A stretch of 41,559 bases of DNA from Clostridia bacterium (GCA_017440465.1 JAFSHF010000005.1:1-41559), one strand, 5' to 3'. Shown: positions 29,954 through 38,459, counted from the stretch's first letter. Translations and numbers: made by a program. Notes: generated by a model from the letters alone, not told the origin.

Positions 29954-31759
29954 ATGATTTTATTCAATAGTCGAAAAACCGAATATAAACGCCCCTTTGG
30001 CGCGGTGAAAGCGGGAGAGCCGCTTTTCTTGCGTGTTCTTCTGCAGGAGGAACCGTTCTGTAAGCAGGTGAATGTGGTCTACCGCTATGAAAACGGTGCG
30101 GAGACCCGCGGTGTTTTGCTGCCCACCGAAAATGCGGGCGAATTTTGCGGCGAGATCGTTCTTATGCAGGTGGGGCTTTGCTTTTATCGCTTTGAAGCGG
30201 TGAAAGAGGATGGTTCGCTGCTCTTTATCGGGACTGCCGATGGGGTCAATGCCACGATGGGGGATTGGCTGCCGGAATGGCGGCAGACCGTTTATGAGCG
30301 GGAGTTCTGCGCTCCCGAAGGGATCGCGGGCGGCATCTGGTATCAGATCTTCCCCGATCGCTTCTGTAAAGGCGAAATGCAACCGCCCCGCCCCGCCAAA
30401 GGCGCGAGAATCTACCACGATTCTTGGGAAGAACGCCCTTTGTTCACCCAAGACCGCCCCGATTTTAAGGGCAATGATTTCTTCGGCGGCAACTTGAACG
30501 GTATCAAAGAAAAACTGCCCTATCTCAAGGAGCTGGGGGTGGATCTCATCTATCTCAATCCCATCTTTGAAAGCGGGGAAAACCATCGCTACAGCACCGC
30601 CGATTACGAGCAGATCGACCCGCTTTTGGGCACCAACGAAGATTTTGAAGCACTCTGCCGAGCCGCAAAGGCGCAGGGCATCCGCATCGTTTTGGATGGG
30701 GTCTTTTCCCACACCGGTGCGAATAGTAAATATTTCAATAAAGAAGGTCTTTATGAGGAGGTGGGGGCGTACCAAAGCCCCGATTCCCCCTATTACCATT
30801 GGTATGATTTCAAAAACTTTCCCGAAGACTATGAAAGCTGGTGGGGGTTTTCCGCTCTGCCCTGCGTCAATGAGCTTGCGCCCGATTTTTTGAATTATAT
30901 CACCGGGGAGCAGGGCATCGCCCGCCAATGGATGGAGCGGGGCGCGTATGGCTGGCGGCTGGATGTGGCGGATGAACTGCCCGATGGATTTTTGGAGGCC
31001 TTCCGCCAAAGAGTCAAGCAGACCGACCCCCAAAGCATTATTATCGGCGAAGTCTGGGAAAACGCGGTGGAAAAGGTCAGCTATGGCGCCCGCCGCAAGT
31101 TTCTGCTGGGCAATCAATGCGATACGGTGATGAACTATCCTTGGCTCAATGCCATTGTCGCGCTGCTGAAAAGCGGCGATACCAAGGTCTTTTGCGAAGA
31201 GATTTTGGACCTGCTGGAAAGCTATCCCCCTGCGGCGCTTGCCTGCCTGATGAATATTCTTTCCACCCACGATACCCCGCGGATCCTGAACCGCTTGGGT
31301 GCCGATGTTATCCCGCCCCGCTCTTTGCAGGCGGATAACTATCTATCCCAAGAGCAACGGAAAAAGGGGACGTCTTTGCTGAAAAAAGCGGCGGTCTTGC
31401 AGTTTACTCTGCCCGGCATCCCCTGCATCTTTTATGGGGATGAGCTGGGGATGGAGGGCTACGGCGATCCCTATTGCCGCGGCACCTATCCTTGGGGCAA
31501 GGGCGACCAAACTCTGTTGAAATTTTATCAAGAACTTGCGGCGGTTCGCGTGGCAAACCGCGCCGCCTTTGCGGGGGATTGCACCATCGCGGAGCAGGAC
31601 GGTCTGCTGATCTTGGAACGAGGAAAAGTCATCCGAATGGCAATGAATTTCAGCGACCGACCCCAAAAGGTCCAAGGGGAATTCCTTTTCGGTGAAGGAT
31701 TTGCCGAAGGCATTTTGCAACCCGATGGGTTTGCCATCCTTAAATTATGCGAAGCATAA
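29954..31759 (+). CDS. GH13 alpha-glycosidase (neopullulanase/cyclomaltodextrinase type)
   Basis: 601 residues, no signal peptide. N-terminal CBM34-like domain about 1-115, then the barrel from GGIWYQIFPDRF. The four conserved regions are present: I DGVFSHTG, II GWRLDVADEL (nucleophile Asp337), III IIGEVWENA (acid/base Glu366), IV LSTHDTPR (Asp440), plus the CIFYGDELGMEGYGDP loop of neopullulanases. It should hydrolyse maltodextrins or cyclodextrins in the cytoplasm, complementing GlgP. Start chosen as ATG 29954: an upstream TTG is part of the -35 box. There is no ribosome site, so the mRNA looks leaderless. Divergent from glgC. Its last codons belong to the ACATCAT hairpin array. Confidence 0.92.
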   Translation: MILFNSRKTEYKRPFGAVKAGEPLFLRVLLQEEPFCKQVNVVYRYENGAETRGVLLPTENAGEFCGEIVLMQVGLCFYRFEAVKEDGSLLFIGTADGVNATMGDWLPEWRQTVYEREFCAPEGIAGGIWYQIFPDRFCKGEMQPPRPAKGARIYHDSWEERPLFTQDRPDFKGNDFFGGNLNGIKEKLPYLKELGVDLIYLNPIFESGENHRYSTADYEQIDPLLGTNEDFEALCRAAKAQGIRIVLDGVFSHTGANSKYFNKEGLYEEVGAYQSPDSPYYHWYDFKNFPEDYESWWGFSALPCVNELAPDFLNYITGEQGIARQWMERGAYGWRLDVADELPDGFLEAFRQRVKQTDPQSIIIGEVWENAVEKVSYGARRKFLLGNQCDTVMNYPWLNAIVALLKSGDTKVFCEEILDLLESYPPAALACLMNILSTHDTPRILNRLGADVIPPRSLQADNYLSQEQRKKGTSLLKKAAVLQFTLPGIPCIFYGDELGMEGYGDPYCRGTYPWGKGDQTLLKFYQELAAVRVANRAAFAGDCTIAEQDGLLILERGKVIRMAMNFSDRPQKVQGEFLFGEGFAEGILQPDGFAILKLCEA

Positions 31760-31827
31760 CATCATTTGCCGCAAGGCAAACATCATTGGCAATGCCAACA
31801 TCATTTGCGCTTTGGCGCAAACATCAT
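31747..31827 (+). repeat. array of four different hairpins separated by constant ACATCAT words
   Basis: Hairpins: ATGC/GCAT (31747-31757, overlapping the last codons of the GH13 gene), TTGCC/GGCAA (31766-31779), TGGC/GCCA (31787-31797) and TTGCGC/GCGCAA (31805-31820). Each is followed by the same word ACATCAT, at 31759-31765, 31780-31786, 31798-31804 and 31821-31827. Stem sequence and loop vary; the 7-nt word is invariant. A terminator follows directly. The layout is the same as at 19651-19758 with another word. Confidence 0.9.
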
Positions 31828-31858
31828 AAAAAACGGCTCCTTTCGGAGCCGTTTTTTT
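31828..31858. terminator. bidirectional Rho-independent terminator
   Basis: Stem ACGGCTCC/GGAGCCGT (31833-31840 with 31845-31852), TTTC loop, A-run before and T-run after; shared by the GH13 gene and the converging pyridoxal kinase gene. Confidence 0.92.
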
Positions 31859-32687
31859 ATTTGATCATTTCCATTAACTCGGTCAGCGCGGTTTCAAATT
31901 TCACGCCGTACCAATGATCGGGATCGCCTTGGGTATTTTCGATGCATTTGAGGGTGTAGTCGGCGGCGATGCGTGCGCTTTCTTCGGCGGTCTTGCCGTT
32001 GACCAGCGCGCCGACAAAAGCAGAGGCGTAAACATCGCCGGTGCCGTGACAGCCCTTGGGATATTTATAATGTTCGTAGTAGGTCTGCGTTCCGTCGCGG
32101 TACACCGCCACACCGGTGCGGTCGGGCGCATAGGAAACACCGGTCAGCACCACCGCTTTGGCACCCAGCGCCGCGGTCTTTTCCAAAAGTTCTTGGATAT
32201 AGGCTTCGTCGTAGGTTTCTTTATATTCCGTGCCGGTCATCATACAAGCCTCGGTAATGTTGGGAACGGTAATGTCCGCCTGCCCGCAGAGGGTCGCCAT
32301 TGCTTTGGCATAGTCCATATCAAAGGCGCCGTAAAGTTGGCCGTTATCCGCCATTGCAGGATCGACAATGGTGATGCCGCCTTCCTTTTTTAAAGAAGCA
32401 AAGATGCTCTTGACCAACTCGATCTGATATAAACTTCCTAAATAGCCGGTATAGATGGCATCAAAGGAAATGCCTTCCTTGATCCAATGGTCGCGGATGG
32501 CGGGTATATCGTCGGTCAAGTCCCGTACGGTGAAGCCCGAAAAACCCGCTGTATGGGTGGAAAGCACCGCCGAGGGAAGAATACAGGTTTCCATTCCGCA
32601 GGCGGAAAGGATGGGCAGCGCAACGGTCAGAGAACATTGACCCACGCAGGAAATATCTTGAATGGTTAAAAGTTTTTTATAAGACAT
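31857..32687 (-). CDS. pyridoxal/pyridoxamine kinase
   Basis: 276 residues; phosphorylates B6 vitamers to the 5'-phosphates in the salvage pathway. Start is the ATG at 32685-32687 with AAAGGAGA 8 nt upstream. Ribokinase-fold PdxK/PdxY features: KLLTIQDISCVGQCSLTVAL opening, LSTHTAGFSGFTVRDLT, DPAMADNGQLY, NITEACMMTG and the ATP/anion-hole KGCHGTGDVYASAFVGAL with catalytic Asp. The neighbouring MocR-type gene upstream on the same strand fits the common pdxR-pdxK arrangement. Confidence 0.93.
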   Translation of the reverse strand: MSYKKLLTIQDISCVGQCSLTVALPILSACGMETCILPSAVLSTHTAGFSGFTVRDLTDDIPAIRDHWIKEGISFDAIYTGYLGSLYQIELVKSIFASLKKEGGITIVDPAMADNGQLYGAFDMDYAKAMATLCGQADITVPNITEACMMTGTEYKETYDEAYIQELLEKTAALGAKAVVLTGVSYAPDRTGVAVYRDGTQTYYEHYKYPKGCHGTGDVYASAFVGALVNGKTAEESARIAADYTLKCIENTQGDPDHWYGVKFETALTELMEMIK

Positions 32688-32721
32688 CGAAATCATCTCC
32701 TTTGAGCATATCATATGCAAT

Positions 32722-32747
32722 TTTTGGTATTAAATAAATAACCAAAA
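32722..32747. promoter_or_regulatory. inverted repeat, candidate MocR operator
   Basis: TTTTGGT (32722-32728) and ACCAAAA (32741-32747) with a 12-nt AT-rich centre that extends the symmetry, in the 70-nt gap between the MocR-type gene and the kinase gene. It lies just upstream of a TATGAT box on the minus strand for the kinase gene. CCAGTTTTGG at about 33883-33892, in the regulator's own promoter, carries a similar half-site. Confidence 0.5.
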
Positions 32748-32757
32748 TAAGAGATAT

Positions 32758-33840
32758 TTATATAACCAGATTTTTCCTTCGTGCCCGTCGCACCCGATTG
32801 ATGTGCCGCTCAAAATTGCCGCTGTTGATCAGTTCTGCCAGAAGGAATTGCTCAAAGACAGGAACGGTGCAGGAATAAAAGCCCAACCGCTCCTCGAAGA
32901 GATCCGAAAGGGCAGAGGGCAGCACCATATATCCCACACGAATGGATGGGGCAATGGTTTTGGAAAAGGTGTTGAGATAAATCACCCGCTCTGCACCATC
33001 CGAGGAAAAGAGAGGATCTTCATTTTTTTTGGAAACGGTCAGTTCGGAATCATAGTTGTCTTCAATCAGGTATCCTTGCCGTTCCTTGGCCCAGAGCAAA
33101 TATTCTCTGCGTTTGGAAGCAGAGGCGGTGATGCCGCTGGGGAAACTGTTGAAGGGGGTGATGTGCAGGACGGTGGCATCAGTTTTTTGCAGGTCGGCGG
33201 TAGGGATGCCGTCTGCCGCCAGAGGCAAGGGGTGCAGGGAGATATGGTGGGCGTTATATACCTTGCCAATCTTTTCATAGGATGGATCTTCGATGGCAAA
33301 GGTGCGGTCGGTCCCGAAGAATTGCGCGATCAGGCTATAGAGATATTCGGCGCCTGACCCGATGATGATCTGCTTGGGATCTGCTTGAATGCCGTTGCTG
33401 CGGGCAAGGTATGCCGCAATCGCTTGGCGCAATTCCATGCAACCGCGGTTCGGGGAGCGGGAGAGCAGGGAATCTCCGTAATCCGCCAGTACCTTACGGG
33501 CGGATTTTGCCAGCACCGAATAAGGAAAGGCACTTTGCGGATGGTGGGGCGGTTGCTTACGGATGGGCAGATCGGCGGGCAGGGCAGAGATAAAATCCCG
33601 CGCCCGATAGCAAACATAGTAGCCACTGCGCTGGCGGGCTTCGATATAGCCTTCATCGGCAAGAATATTATAGGCGTGCTCTACGGTGATCACACTAATG
33701 CCGCATTCCTCCGCCATCAGCCGCTTGGAGGGCAGCTTACTGCCGGTGGGATAAATGCCGCTTGCGATCTCCTGCCGCAACATCTCATAAAGCTGAAGAT
33801 AGGCGGCTTTGGGATTCTTCGGGTCGAGATATCGTTTCAT
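32758..33840 (-). CDS. MocR/PdxR-type GntR regulator with shortened aminotransferase domain
   Basis: 360 residues. Residues 1-75 are a GntR winged helix (AAYLQLYEMLRQEIASGIYP, GSKLPSKRLMAEECGISVITVEHAYNILADEGYI). Residues about 110-360 are the fold-type I aminotransferase domain: IIIGSGAEYLYSLIAQFFG, YLIEDNYDSEL, and the pyridoxal-phosphate Lys294 in NTFSKTIAPSIRVGYMVLP. Full-length MocR proteins have 440-500 residues with some 150 or more after the lysine; here only 66 remain, and the small C-terminal domain is missing. No remainder is found in another frame downstream. The likely role is PLP-dependent control of the adjacent kinase gene, but it may be damaged or an effector-insensitive form. 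Confidence 0.82.
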   Translation of the reverse strand: MKRYLDPKNPKAAYLQLYEMLRQEIASGIYPTGSKLPSKRLMAEECGISVITVEHAYNILADEGYIEARQRSGYYVCYRARDFISALPADLPIRKQPPHHPQSAFPYSVLAKSARKVLADYGDSLLSRSPNRGCMELRQAIAAYLARSNGIQADPKQIIIGSGAEYLYSLIAQFFGTDRTFAIEDPSYEKIGKVYNAHHISLHPLPLAADGIPTADLQKTDATVLHITPFNSFPSGITASASKRREYLLWAKERQGYLIEDNYDSELTVSKKNEDPLFSSDGAERVIYLNTFSKTIAPSIRVGYMVLPSALSDLFEERLGFYSCTVPVFEQFLLAELINSGNFERHINRVRRARRKNLVI

Positions 33841-33875
33841 CTGGTATCATTCTTTCTCTTGAATTTGATAAATTC

Positions 33876-33904
33876 ATTATATCCAGTTTTGGCTGAAAAG
33901 TAAA
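33876..33904 (-). promoter_or_regulatory. sigma-A promoter of the MocR-type gene
   Basis: Minus strand TTTACT (33899-33904), 17-bp spacer, TATAAT (33876-33881). The spacer holds the palindrome CCAGTTTTGG (about 33883-33892), a possible autoregulatory site. Confidence 0.65.
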
Positions 33905-33905
33905 T

Positions 33906-33935
33906 AAAAAAGATGAGCCGAGGCTCATCTTTTTT
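33906..33935 (-). terminator. terminator of the GH20 gene
   Basis: A 14-bp stem (33906-33919 with 33922-33935) with GA loop, flanked by A and T runs. Confidence 0.9.
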
Positions 33936-33940
33936 AACTT

Positions 33941-35806
33941 TTAATATTCGATTTTATGGATTTCTACTTTCGCGTCAGATTCGGAAATATAATCAACCGA
34001 TGCGATTTCCTTTTCGGGATGGGGATTGATAAAAACGGTGTTATAGTAGGTTTTTCCGTTGATGGTCTCGGGGATGGTGGAGCAGGAAATCTCGGCAATC
34101 GCCGCCACCGAAAGATTATCTTCGTCGAAATCGTTTTTATCGATCAGATCAAACTGATAGGGATAATCGCAGTTGGTGATGTTCTCACCGTAGGTAACGT
34201 CGAAGAATTCTTCGGTCCCGTCGGTATAAGAAACGCGGTATTTACCCATATGGTATGTATCGTTGGCGTAAACACCGTTATAGAAGGTGCGATAGGGGAT
34301 CAGTTGATCGGTGGTGTGGCAGATCTTAATGTGCGGAACCTTGCTCAGATCGCCGAACTTCACCCTAAAGCACTCATGGAAGGTCGCTTTGGAAACTTCG
34401 TCCAGCATCGGATCGTCGTATTCTTTGCTCCAAAGGGCAAAGGAAGCCGCGATCAGGTTATAATATTGGCAGTTACGTTGCATATAGACCTCTTGGAAGG
34501 TGCCCCAGTTGGAGGGAGCACCGCCCTTGATGCCCAGCTCGCGCCGTTGCCGCCAATTCTTCAGCGCGCCCAGCGCCATATTGCCGAAAACGGTGGCATT
34601 GTAGCCGTGGGTATGATAGATATAATCGTATTGGATGCCAAATCCGCCGTACCAATGGAGCATCACAATGTCCCGCGGGAGCATACTCTGGCAATAATAG
34701 AGGACCGGCATATCTTCGTATTGGCGGGGTTTGCCGCCGCGCATACGGATGAATTCGCCGCCGGCTCCGCCGTAGTGCCGCCCGTCCGAAAGGATGATCG
34801 GCAGGAGTTTATCCGCCCACATCATGGTGCGGATACCGCGTTCCTTCAGCCACTCATAGATCGTGGTAACATCCCGAACAAAGAGCTCATGGGGCGGGGT
34901 GCCTTTGCAACGCTCGCAAAGTCCGATGGAATAGAGCTCATCGTGGCCGATATTGACCACTTTCGGCTGAAATACGTCGATGATCTCCTGCAGCATTTCA
35001 AAGAGGAGCTTATAGGTATCGGGATGGTTGGGGCAATAAGCGTCGGGATAGGGATCGTTTTGCCGCTCGGCGATCTCGGGATGCGCCATGCAGAGATATT
35101 CGCAATGGGAGAGGGAGGGAACTTCGGGGTAGACCTCCAGGCCGCGCTCGCGGGCGTAGGCGATAAATTCCTTCACTTCATCCTGCGTCACGACCAGGCA
35201 ATCCGCATTATTGGGGTGGTTGGCATCCTTGCGCCAAGGCAATGCGTTATTGACTGTTTGGAACGGATCGTCGGGATCATAAAAAGAGTGAACAAATTTT
35301 TTCCAGGTCTCGTTGATCTCAGGATGGTTTTTGAGTTCCATTGCGCCGCCGATCTCAAAAGAAAGGCAGTTATACTTATAGTATGCCAGCAGATCAACGG
35401 TCTTTTTATAATCGTTGATGGTAATGGAGCTGGGAAGCAGGGTGCGGTAGCCGCGGAAGCCGCAATCGGGCGCATCCTGCAAGGTGCCTTGGCAAAGCTC
35501 GTTATGATCCAGCATCTGCTGCAGGGTCACTGCCGCATAGATGCGGGCACGCAGGGTGCCGCCGCAAAGAACGGCGGTATCTTCGCCGATCTCTAAAGTA
35601 TAGCCCTCTTCTTGATTATTTAAGGAAAAATCGGCGGGCAATTCATTGCAGACCTTGATGGTTTGGATGGTGCCTTCGGCAGTGCCAAAGGTATCGATCA
35701 CCTTTTGCAATACTTCCCTTGCATAGCCTTCCGCACCTTCGATAACGCAGGTCGCGGCAATGGCGCAGGGCGCGCCTTTTTTCCAGATTTGAGGCTTGAA
35801 GAACAT
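33941..35806 (-). CDS. GH20 beta-N-acetylhexosaminidase, cytoplasmic
   Basis: 621 residues without signal peptide. An N-terminal GH20b-like domain (about 1-110) precedes the catalytic barrel that opens with FRGYRTLLPSSITINDYKK and carries the catalytic Asp-Glu pair in VVNIGHDELYSIG (Asp289-Glu290). DVYPEV-type strand (LEVYPEVPSLSHCEY) and MMWADKLLP follow, matching the family. The C-terminal ~150 residues form an additional beta domain with GKYRVSYTDGTEEFF. A cytoplasmic location suggests action on imported GlcNAc/GalNAc oligosaccharides such as host glycans or peptidoglycan fragments. The Cys pair in GLCERCKGTPP is an unusual surface feature. Own promoter and terminator; AAGGGGGA before the ATG. 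Confidence 0.88.
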   Translation of the reverse strand: MFFKPQIWKKGAPCAIAATCVIEGAEGYAREVLQKVIDTFGTAEGTIQTIKVCNELPADFSLNNQEEGYTLEIGEDTAVLCGGTLRARIYAAVTLQQMLDHNELCQGTLQDAPDCGFRGYRTLLPSSITINDYKKTVDLLAYYKYNCLSFEIGGAMELKNHPEINETWKKFVHSFYDPDDPFQTVNNALPWRKDANHPNNADCLVVTQDEVKEFIAYARERGLEVYPEVPSLSHCEYLCMAHPEIAERQNDPYPDAYCPNHPDTYKLLFEMLQEIIDVFQPKVVNIGHDELYSIGLCERCKGTPPHELFVRDVTTIYEWLKERGIRTMMWADKLLPIILSDGRHYGGAGGEFIRMRGGKPRQYEDMPVLYYCQSMLPRDIVMLHWYGGFGIQYDYIYHTHGYNATVFGNMALGALKNWRQRRELGIKGGAPSNWGTFQEVYMQRNCQYYNLIAASFALWSKEYDDPMLDEVSKATFHECFRVKFGDLSKVPHIKICHTTDQLIPYRTFYNGVYANDTYHMGKYRVSYTDGTEEFFDVTYGENITNCDYPYQFDLIDKNDFDEDNLSVAAIAEISCSTIPETINGKTYYNTVFINPHPEKEIASVDYISESDAKVEIHKIEY

Positions 35807-35838
35807 TTTAAAATTCCCCCTTGTTTTTTATTAAAACA

Positions 35839-35867
35839 AATATAACATTATTATCCGTTAAAGTCAA
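35839..35867 (-). promoter_or_regulatory. sigma-A promoter of the GH20 gene
   Basis: Minus strand TTGACT (35862-35867), 17-bp spacer, TATATT (35839-35844) with an extended TGT before the -10. Confidence 0.82.
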
Positions 35868-35900
35868 GAAAGGATGTTATGAAAATCAGATGAGGTTAGA

Positions 35901-35930
35901 AAAAAGACCACCCGCTCGGGTGGTCTTTTT
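35901..35930 (-). terminator. terminator of the VTC/DUF4956/beta-helix operon
   Basis: A 14-bp stem (35901-35914 with 35917-35930) with a minimal loop, flanked by A and T runs; directly after the beta-helix lipoprotein stop on the minus strand. Confidence 0.9.
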
Positions 35931-35931
35931 A

Positions 35932-37752
35932 TTAGGTTGCTTCGATTTCGGCAGTTTGAGAACCGACAGTGATGGTATAGGTGGTTCCCTTTTGAAGTTC
36001 GGGGCTTGAAAGAATGACCACGGCGAAGTTGAGTTCGGGCGTATGCTCAAGGATGGTTTTTCCACTCGCATCCTTCAGGAGAACGGACGTACCTGCCGAT
36101 TGATTGCCCACGCTCACCGCGAGGACTCCCTGCTCCGAATCGCTGAAGGTCTGCGCCATTCCCGAAGCACCCGTGCCGATGAAGGTGCCGCCGGAGATGG
36201 TGGCACTTTTATCATAGTCCAAGGTGGCGGTGTCGCCCTGCGTCGGACCGACAACGATCGTCCGGCCGCCGCTGATTTCTACAGTGCCGTTGGCATCAAT
36301 GCCGTCGCCGGAGGCGTTGATATAAAGCTTGCCGCCGGAAATTTTGATGCTTCCGTTGGAATTGGCACTCATTCCGCCGCCACCCATACCACCGGGGCGG
36401 CCGCCGCCCATACCGCCGCCGAACATTCCGTCGCGCCCGCCGGTGGTGCCGCTTTGGTCGGTCCCGCCGGCCGCGTTGAGTCCGTCGTCGGTGGCTTTGA
36501 GTTGGATGTCGCCGCCTTGCACGTCGATGTGCAGGGCTTCCAAGCCCTCGTAACATTCGGAAATGGCGATATTACCTGCGGTAACGGTCAGGGTCTCTTC
36601 GGCGTGGAGGGCATCGTCCCCCGATGCGATGGTAAAAGTACCGCCGTTGATGGTCGCCGACGCATCGGAATGAATGGCATCGTCCGCCGAATCAATGGTA
36701 ATGTTACCGCCCGCGATCAGCAAGCCGCCTGCGGCTTTCAGCCCTTTCATACTCGAACTGCTATCATCGGCAGTCGCGGTAGTTTCTTGGGGTGCGCCCG
36801 GCCGCATTCCGCCGTGCCCGCCGCCCATAAAGCCACCGAAATGATCGGAGGATGCCTTACTGCCGTTTTCACTGCCGCCGCCCACCAAAAGGTCGATGGT
36901 GCCGCCATTGATCTGCAGAGTGGAGCTTGCGGCAATGCCGTCCCCCTCTGCTTCTCCTTGGATGGTGCCGCTTGAAATATAGACATAGCCCAGGGAGGCA
37001 TCATCGGTATTTTCGGCGTGGATGGCATCCTTGCCTGCATCGATGGTGAGGTTGGCGTTGGTGATGCGGACGCTGTCGTTGGCATCCAAGCCGTGGGACG
37101 CGCTGTGGACGGTATAATTTCCGCCGGTGAGCACCAGATCGTCCTTGCAGACAATGCCGTGCCCTGCAGGGGAAGTCACCGCAAGGGAGCCTGCGCCGTT
37201 GAGGGTCAGATCTTGCTTGGAAAAGAGGGCACCGTCGATATTGTTTTCATCAACGGCGGTAAAACTGCCGCCGTTGGCAAGGGTATTTTCGGTCCCTTCG
37301 GCGAGGGTCAAAAACACCTTATCGGCATTTAAAATATAAAGTGCCGCCGAGGTCTTAGAGGTGATGTTCACACCCTTGAAGATCAACTGCAGTTTTGCCG
37401 TTTCGGGCGCATCGATCATCAACATCCCGTCCTTCAGCGTGCCGGAGAGTTCATAGGTCGCTTCTTCGGTGATGGTGATTTTGGAGCCGTCGATCTTGAC
37501 GCTTTCGGAGCTTGCCGAAGCGGTGGTCCCGTTCAGTCGGATAGAAACAACGCTGCTTGCATCGTAGTCGGTTTGCTGATCCCGCTCGGTGAAGTTTTCG
37601 GCATCGGTTTTGGAAAAATCCGTATCCGCAGGCTCCGAGGCGGTCAGCTCTTGGCTTTCCGGACGGGCTTGGGATTGCGGCTCTTTTTTGCAGGCGGAAA
37701 GAAGGGCGCAAAAAAGTGTTAAGGATAATAAAACAGCGACGGTTTTCTTCAT
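35932..37752 (-). CDS. beta-helix carbohydrate-binding lipoprotein (Cthe_2159-like)
   Basis: 606 residues. Start is the ATG at 37750-37752 with GGAGG 5 nt upstream; an ATG four codons earlier overlaps the preceding stop. Signal peptide 1-20, lipobox LSAC, Cys21. After a short linker, repeating ~20-residue rungs of a right-handed beta-helix follow: alternating 'I.GG.' strands and DGIDANGTVEISGG, DDALHAEETLTVTAGN, DGLNAAGG turns rich in Asp, suited to calcium. Two Gly/Met-rich loops interrupt the helix (GGFMGGGHGGMRPG and GGGMGGGRPGGMGGGGM). The order fits the Cthe_2159 family, where a Clostridium thermocellum member binds calcium, cellulose and polygalacturonate. Last gene of the operon with the VTC and DUF4956 genes. 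Confidence 0.88.
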   Translation of the reverse strand: MKKTVAVLLSLTLFCALLSACKKEPQSQARPESQELTASEPADTDFSKTDAENFTERDQQTDYDASSVVSIRLNGTTASASSESVKIDGSKITITEEATYELSGTLKDGMLMIDAPETAKLQLIFKGVNITSKTSAALYILNADKVFLTLAEGTENTLANGGSFTAVDENNIDGALFSKQDLTLNGAGSLAVTSPAGHGIVCKDDLVLTGGNYTVHSASHGLDANDSVRITNANLTIDAGKDAIHAENTDDASLGYVYISSGTIQGEAEGDGIAASSTLQINGGTIDLLVGGGSENGSKASSDHFGGFMGGGHGGMRPGAPQETTATADDSSSSMKGLKAAGGLLIAGGNITIDSADDAIHSDASATINGGTFTIASGDDALHAEETLTVTAGNIAISECYEGLEALHIDVQGGDIQLKATDDGLNAAGGTDQSGTTGGRDGMFGGGMGGGRPGGMGGGGMSANSNGSIKISGGKLYINASGDGIDANGTVEISGGRTIVVGPTQGDTATLDYDKSATISGGTFIGTGASGMAQTFSDSEQGVLAVSVGNQSAGTSVLLKDASGKTILEHTPELNFAVVILSSPELQKGTTYTITVGSQTAEIEAT

Positions 37753-37763
37753 AGGAGCCTCCA

Positions 37764-38459
37764 TTATAATTCGGTCCCGACCGTTTCCTGCTTGGAGACG
37801 GCAATTTCAAGATTTCCGTTGCGACAACGGAGTTCATCAATCATTTCTTTTTCGCGGGAAGCATTGCGGAGCATTATTTGGTAGGTGAGTTTGAACATAC
37901 TGCCCATATTGGTGCTCTTCACTCGTACAAGATCGTGGGAGACGGTAAACTCCGCAAAAATGTCATCAAAAATTTCGGAATAATTCAGATCCTCGGGGAT
38001 GGTAACGGTCAGGGTCTTAAAAATGGCGGCATTTTTCTTTGCCCCGAAATCCAAGCGGTTATAGAGTACAAATATGATGCACATCACCGCGGCGAATAAA
38101 AAGGCAAAGCCTAAATAGCCCATCCCTGCGATCAACCCTGCCCCCATCGCTAAAAATAAGGTACAGATCTCTTTGGCGGTGCCGGGCACGCTGCGGAACC
38201 GCACCAGGCTGAACGCCCCTGCTACCGCCACACCGGTCCCCACATTGCCGTTGACCATCATAATCACCACGCAGACCACTGCAGGCAGCAGTGCCAAGGT
38301 GATGACAAAGCTTTTGGTGTACCGCGTGCGATACATATAGGAAAACGCCATCAGCAGACCGATGATCAGCGAAACTCCAAGGCAGAGCAGAAAATCGGTC
38401 ACACTGATGACCGCGGTCAGATCGGTATCGAATAATCCTTTAAATAAATGTTCAAACAT
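37764..38459 (-). CDS. DUF4956 membrane protein
   Basis: 231 residues: four membrane helices in the first 135 (about 18-38, 50-68, 72-95, 108-135) and a cytoplasmic domain (about 140-225). Between helices 3 and 4 is GVAVAGAFSLVRFRSVPGTAKEICTLFLAMG-type sequence, split by a conserved SLVRFRS. This is the family signature. The C-terminal part (KTLTVTIPEDLNYSEIFDDI, SHDLVRVKSTNMGSMFKLTY) has an ACT/ferredoxin-like alternation. Function unestablished; members sit beside VTC-domain and CotH or beta-helix genes. It overlaps the VTC gene by 8 bases; GGAGG lies 8-9 nt before the ATG. Confidence 0.88.
   Translation of the reverse strand: MFEHLFKGLFDTDLTAVISVTDFLLCLGVSLIIGLLMAFSYMYRTRYTKSFVITLALLPAVVCVVIMMVNGNVGTGVAVAGAFSLVRFRSVPGTAKEICTLFLAMGAGLIAGMGYLGFAFLFAAVMCIIFVLYNRLDFGAKKNAAIFKTLTVTIPEDLNYSEIFDDIFAEFTVSHDLVRVKSTNMGSMFKLTYQIMLRNASREKEMIDELRCRNGNLEIAVSKQETVGTEL

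Noticed and set aside
33956..35596. 546-codon open frame antisense to the GH20 gene
   Set aside because: It is a codon-bias shadow: low-complexity hydrophobic product, no ribosome site, and the opposite strand carries a clear enzyme.
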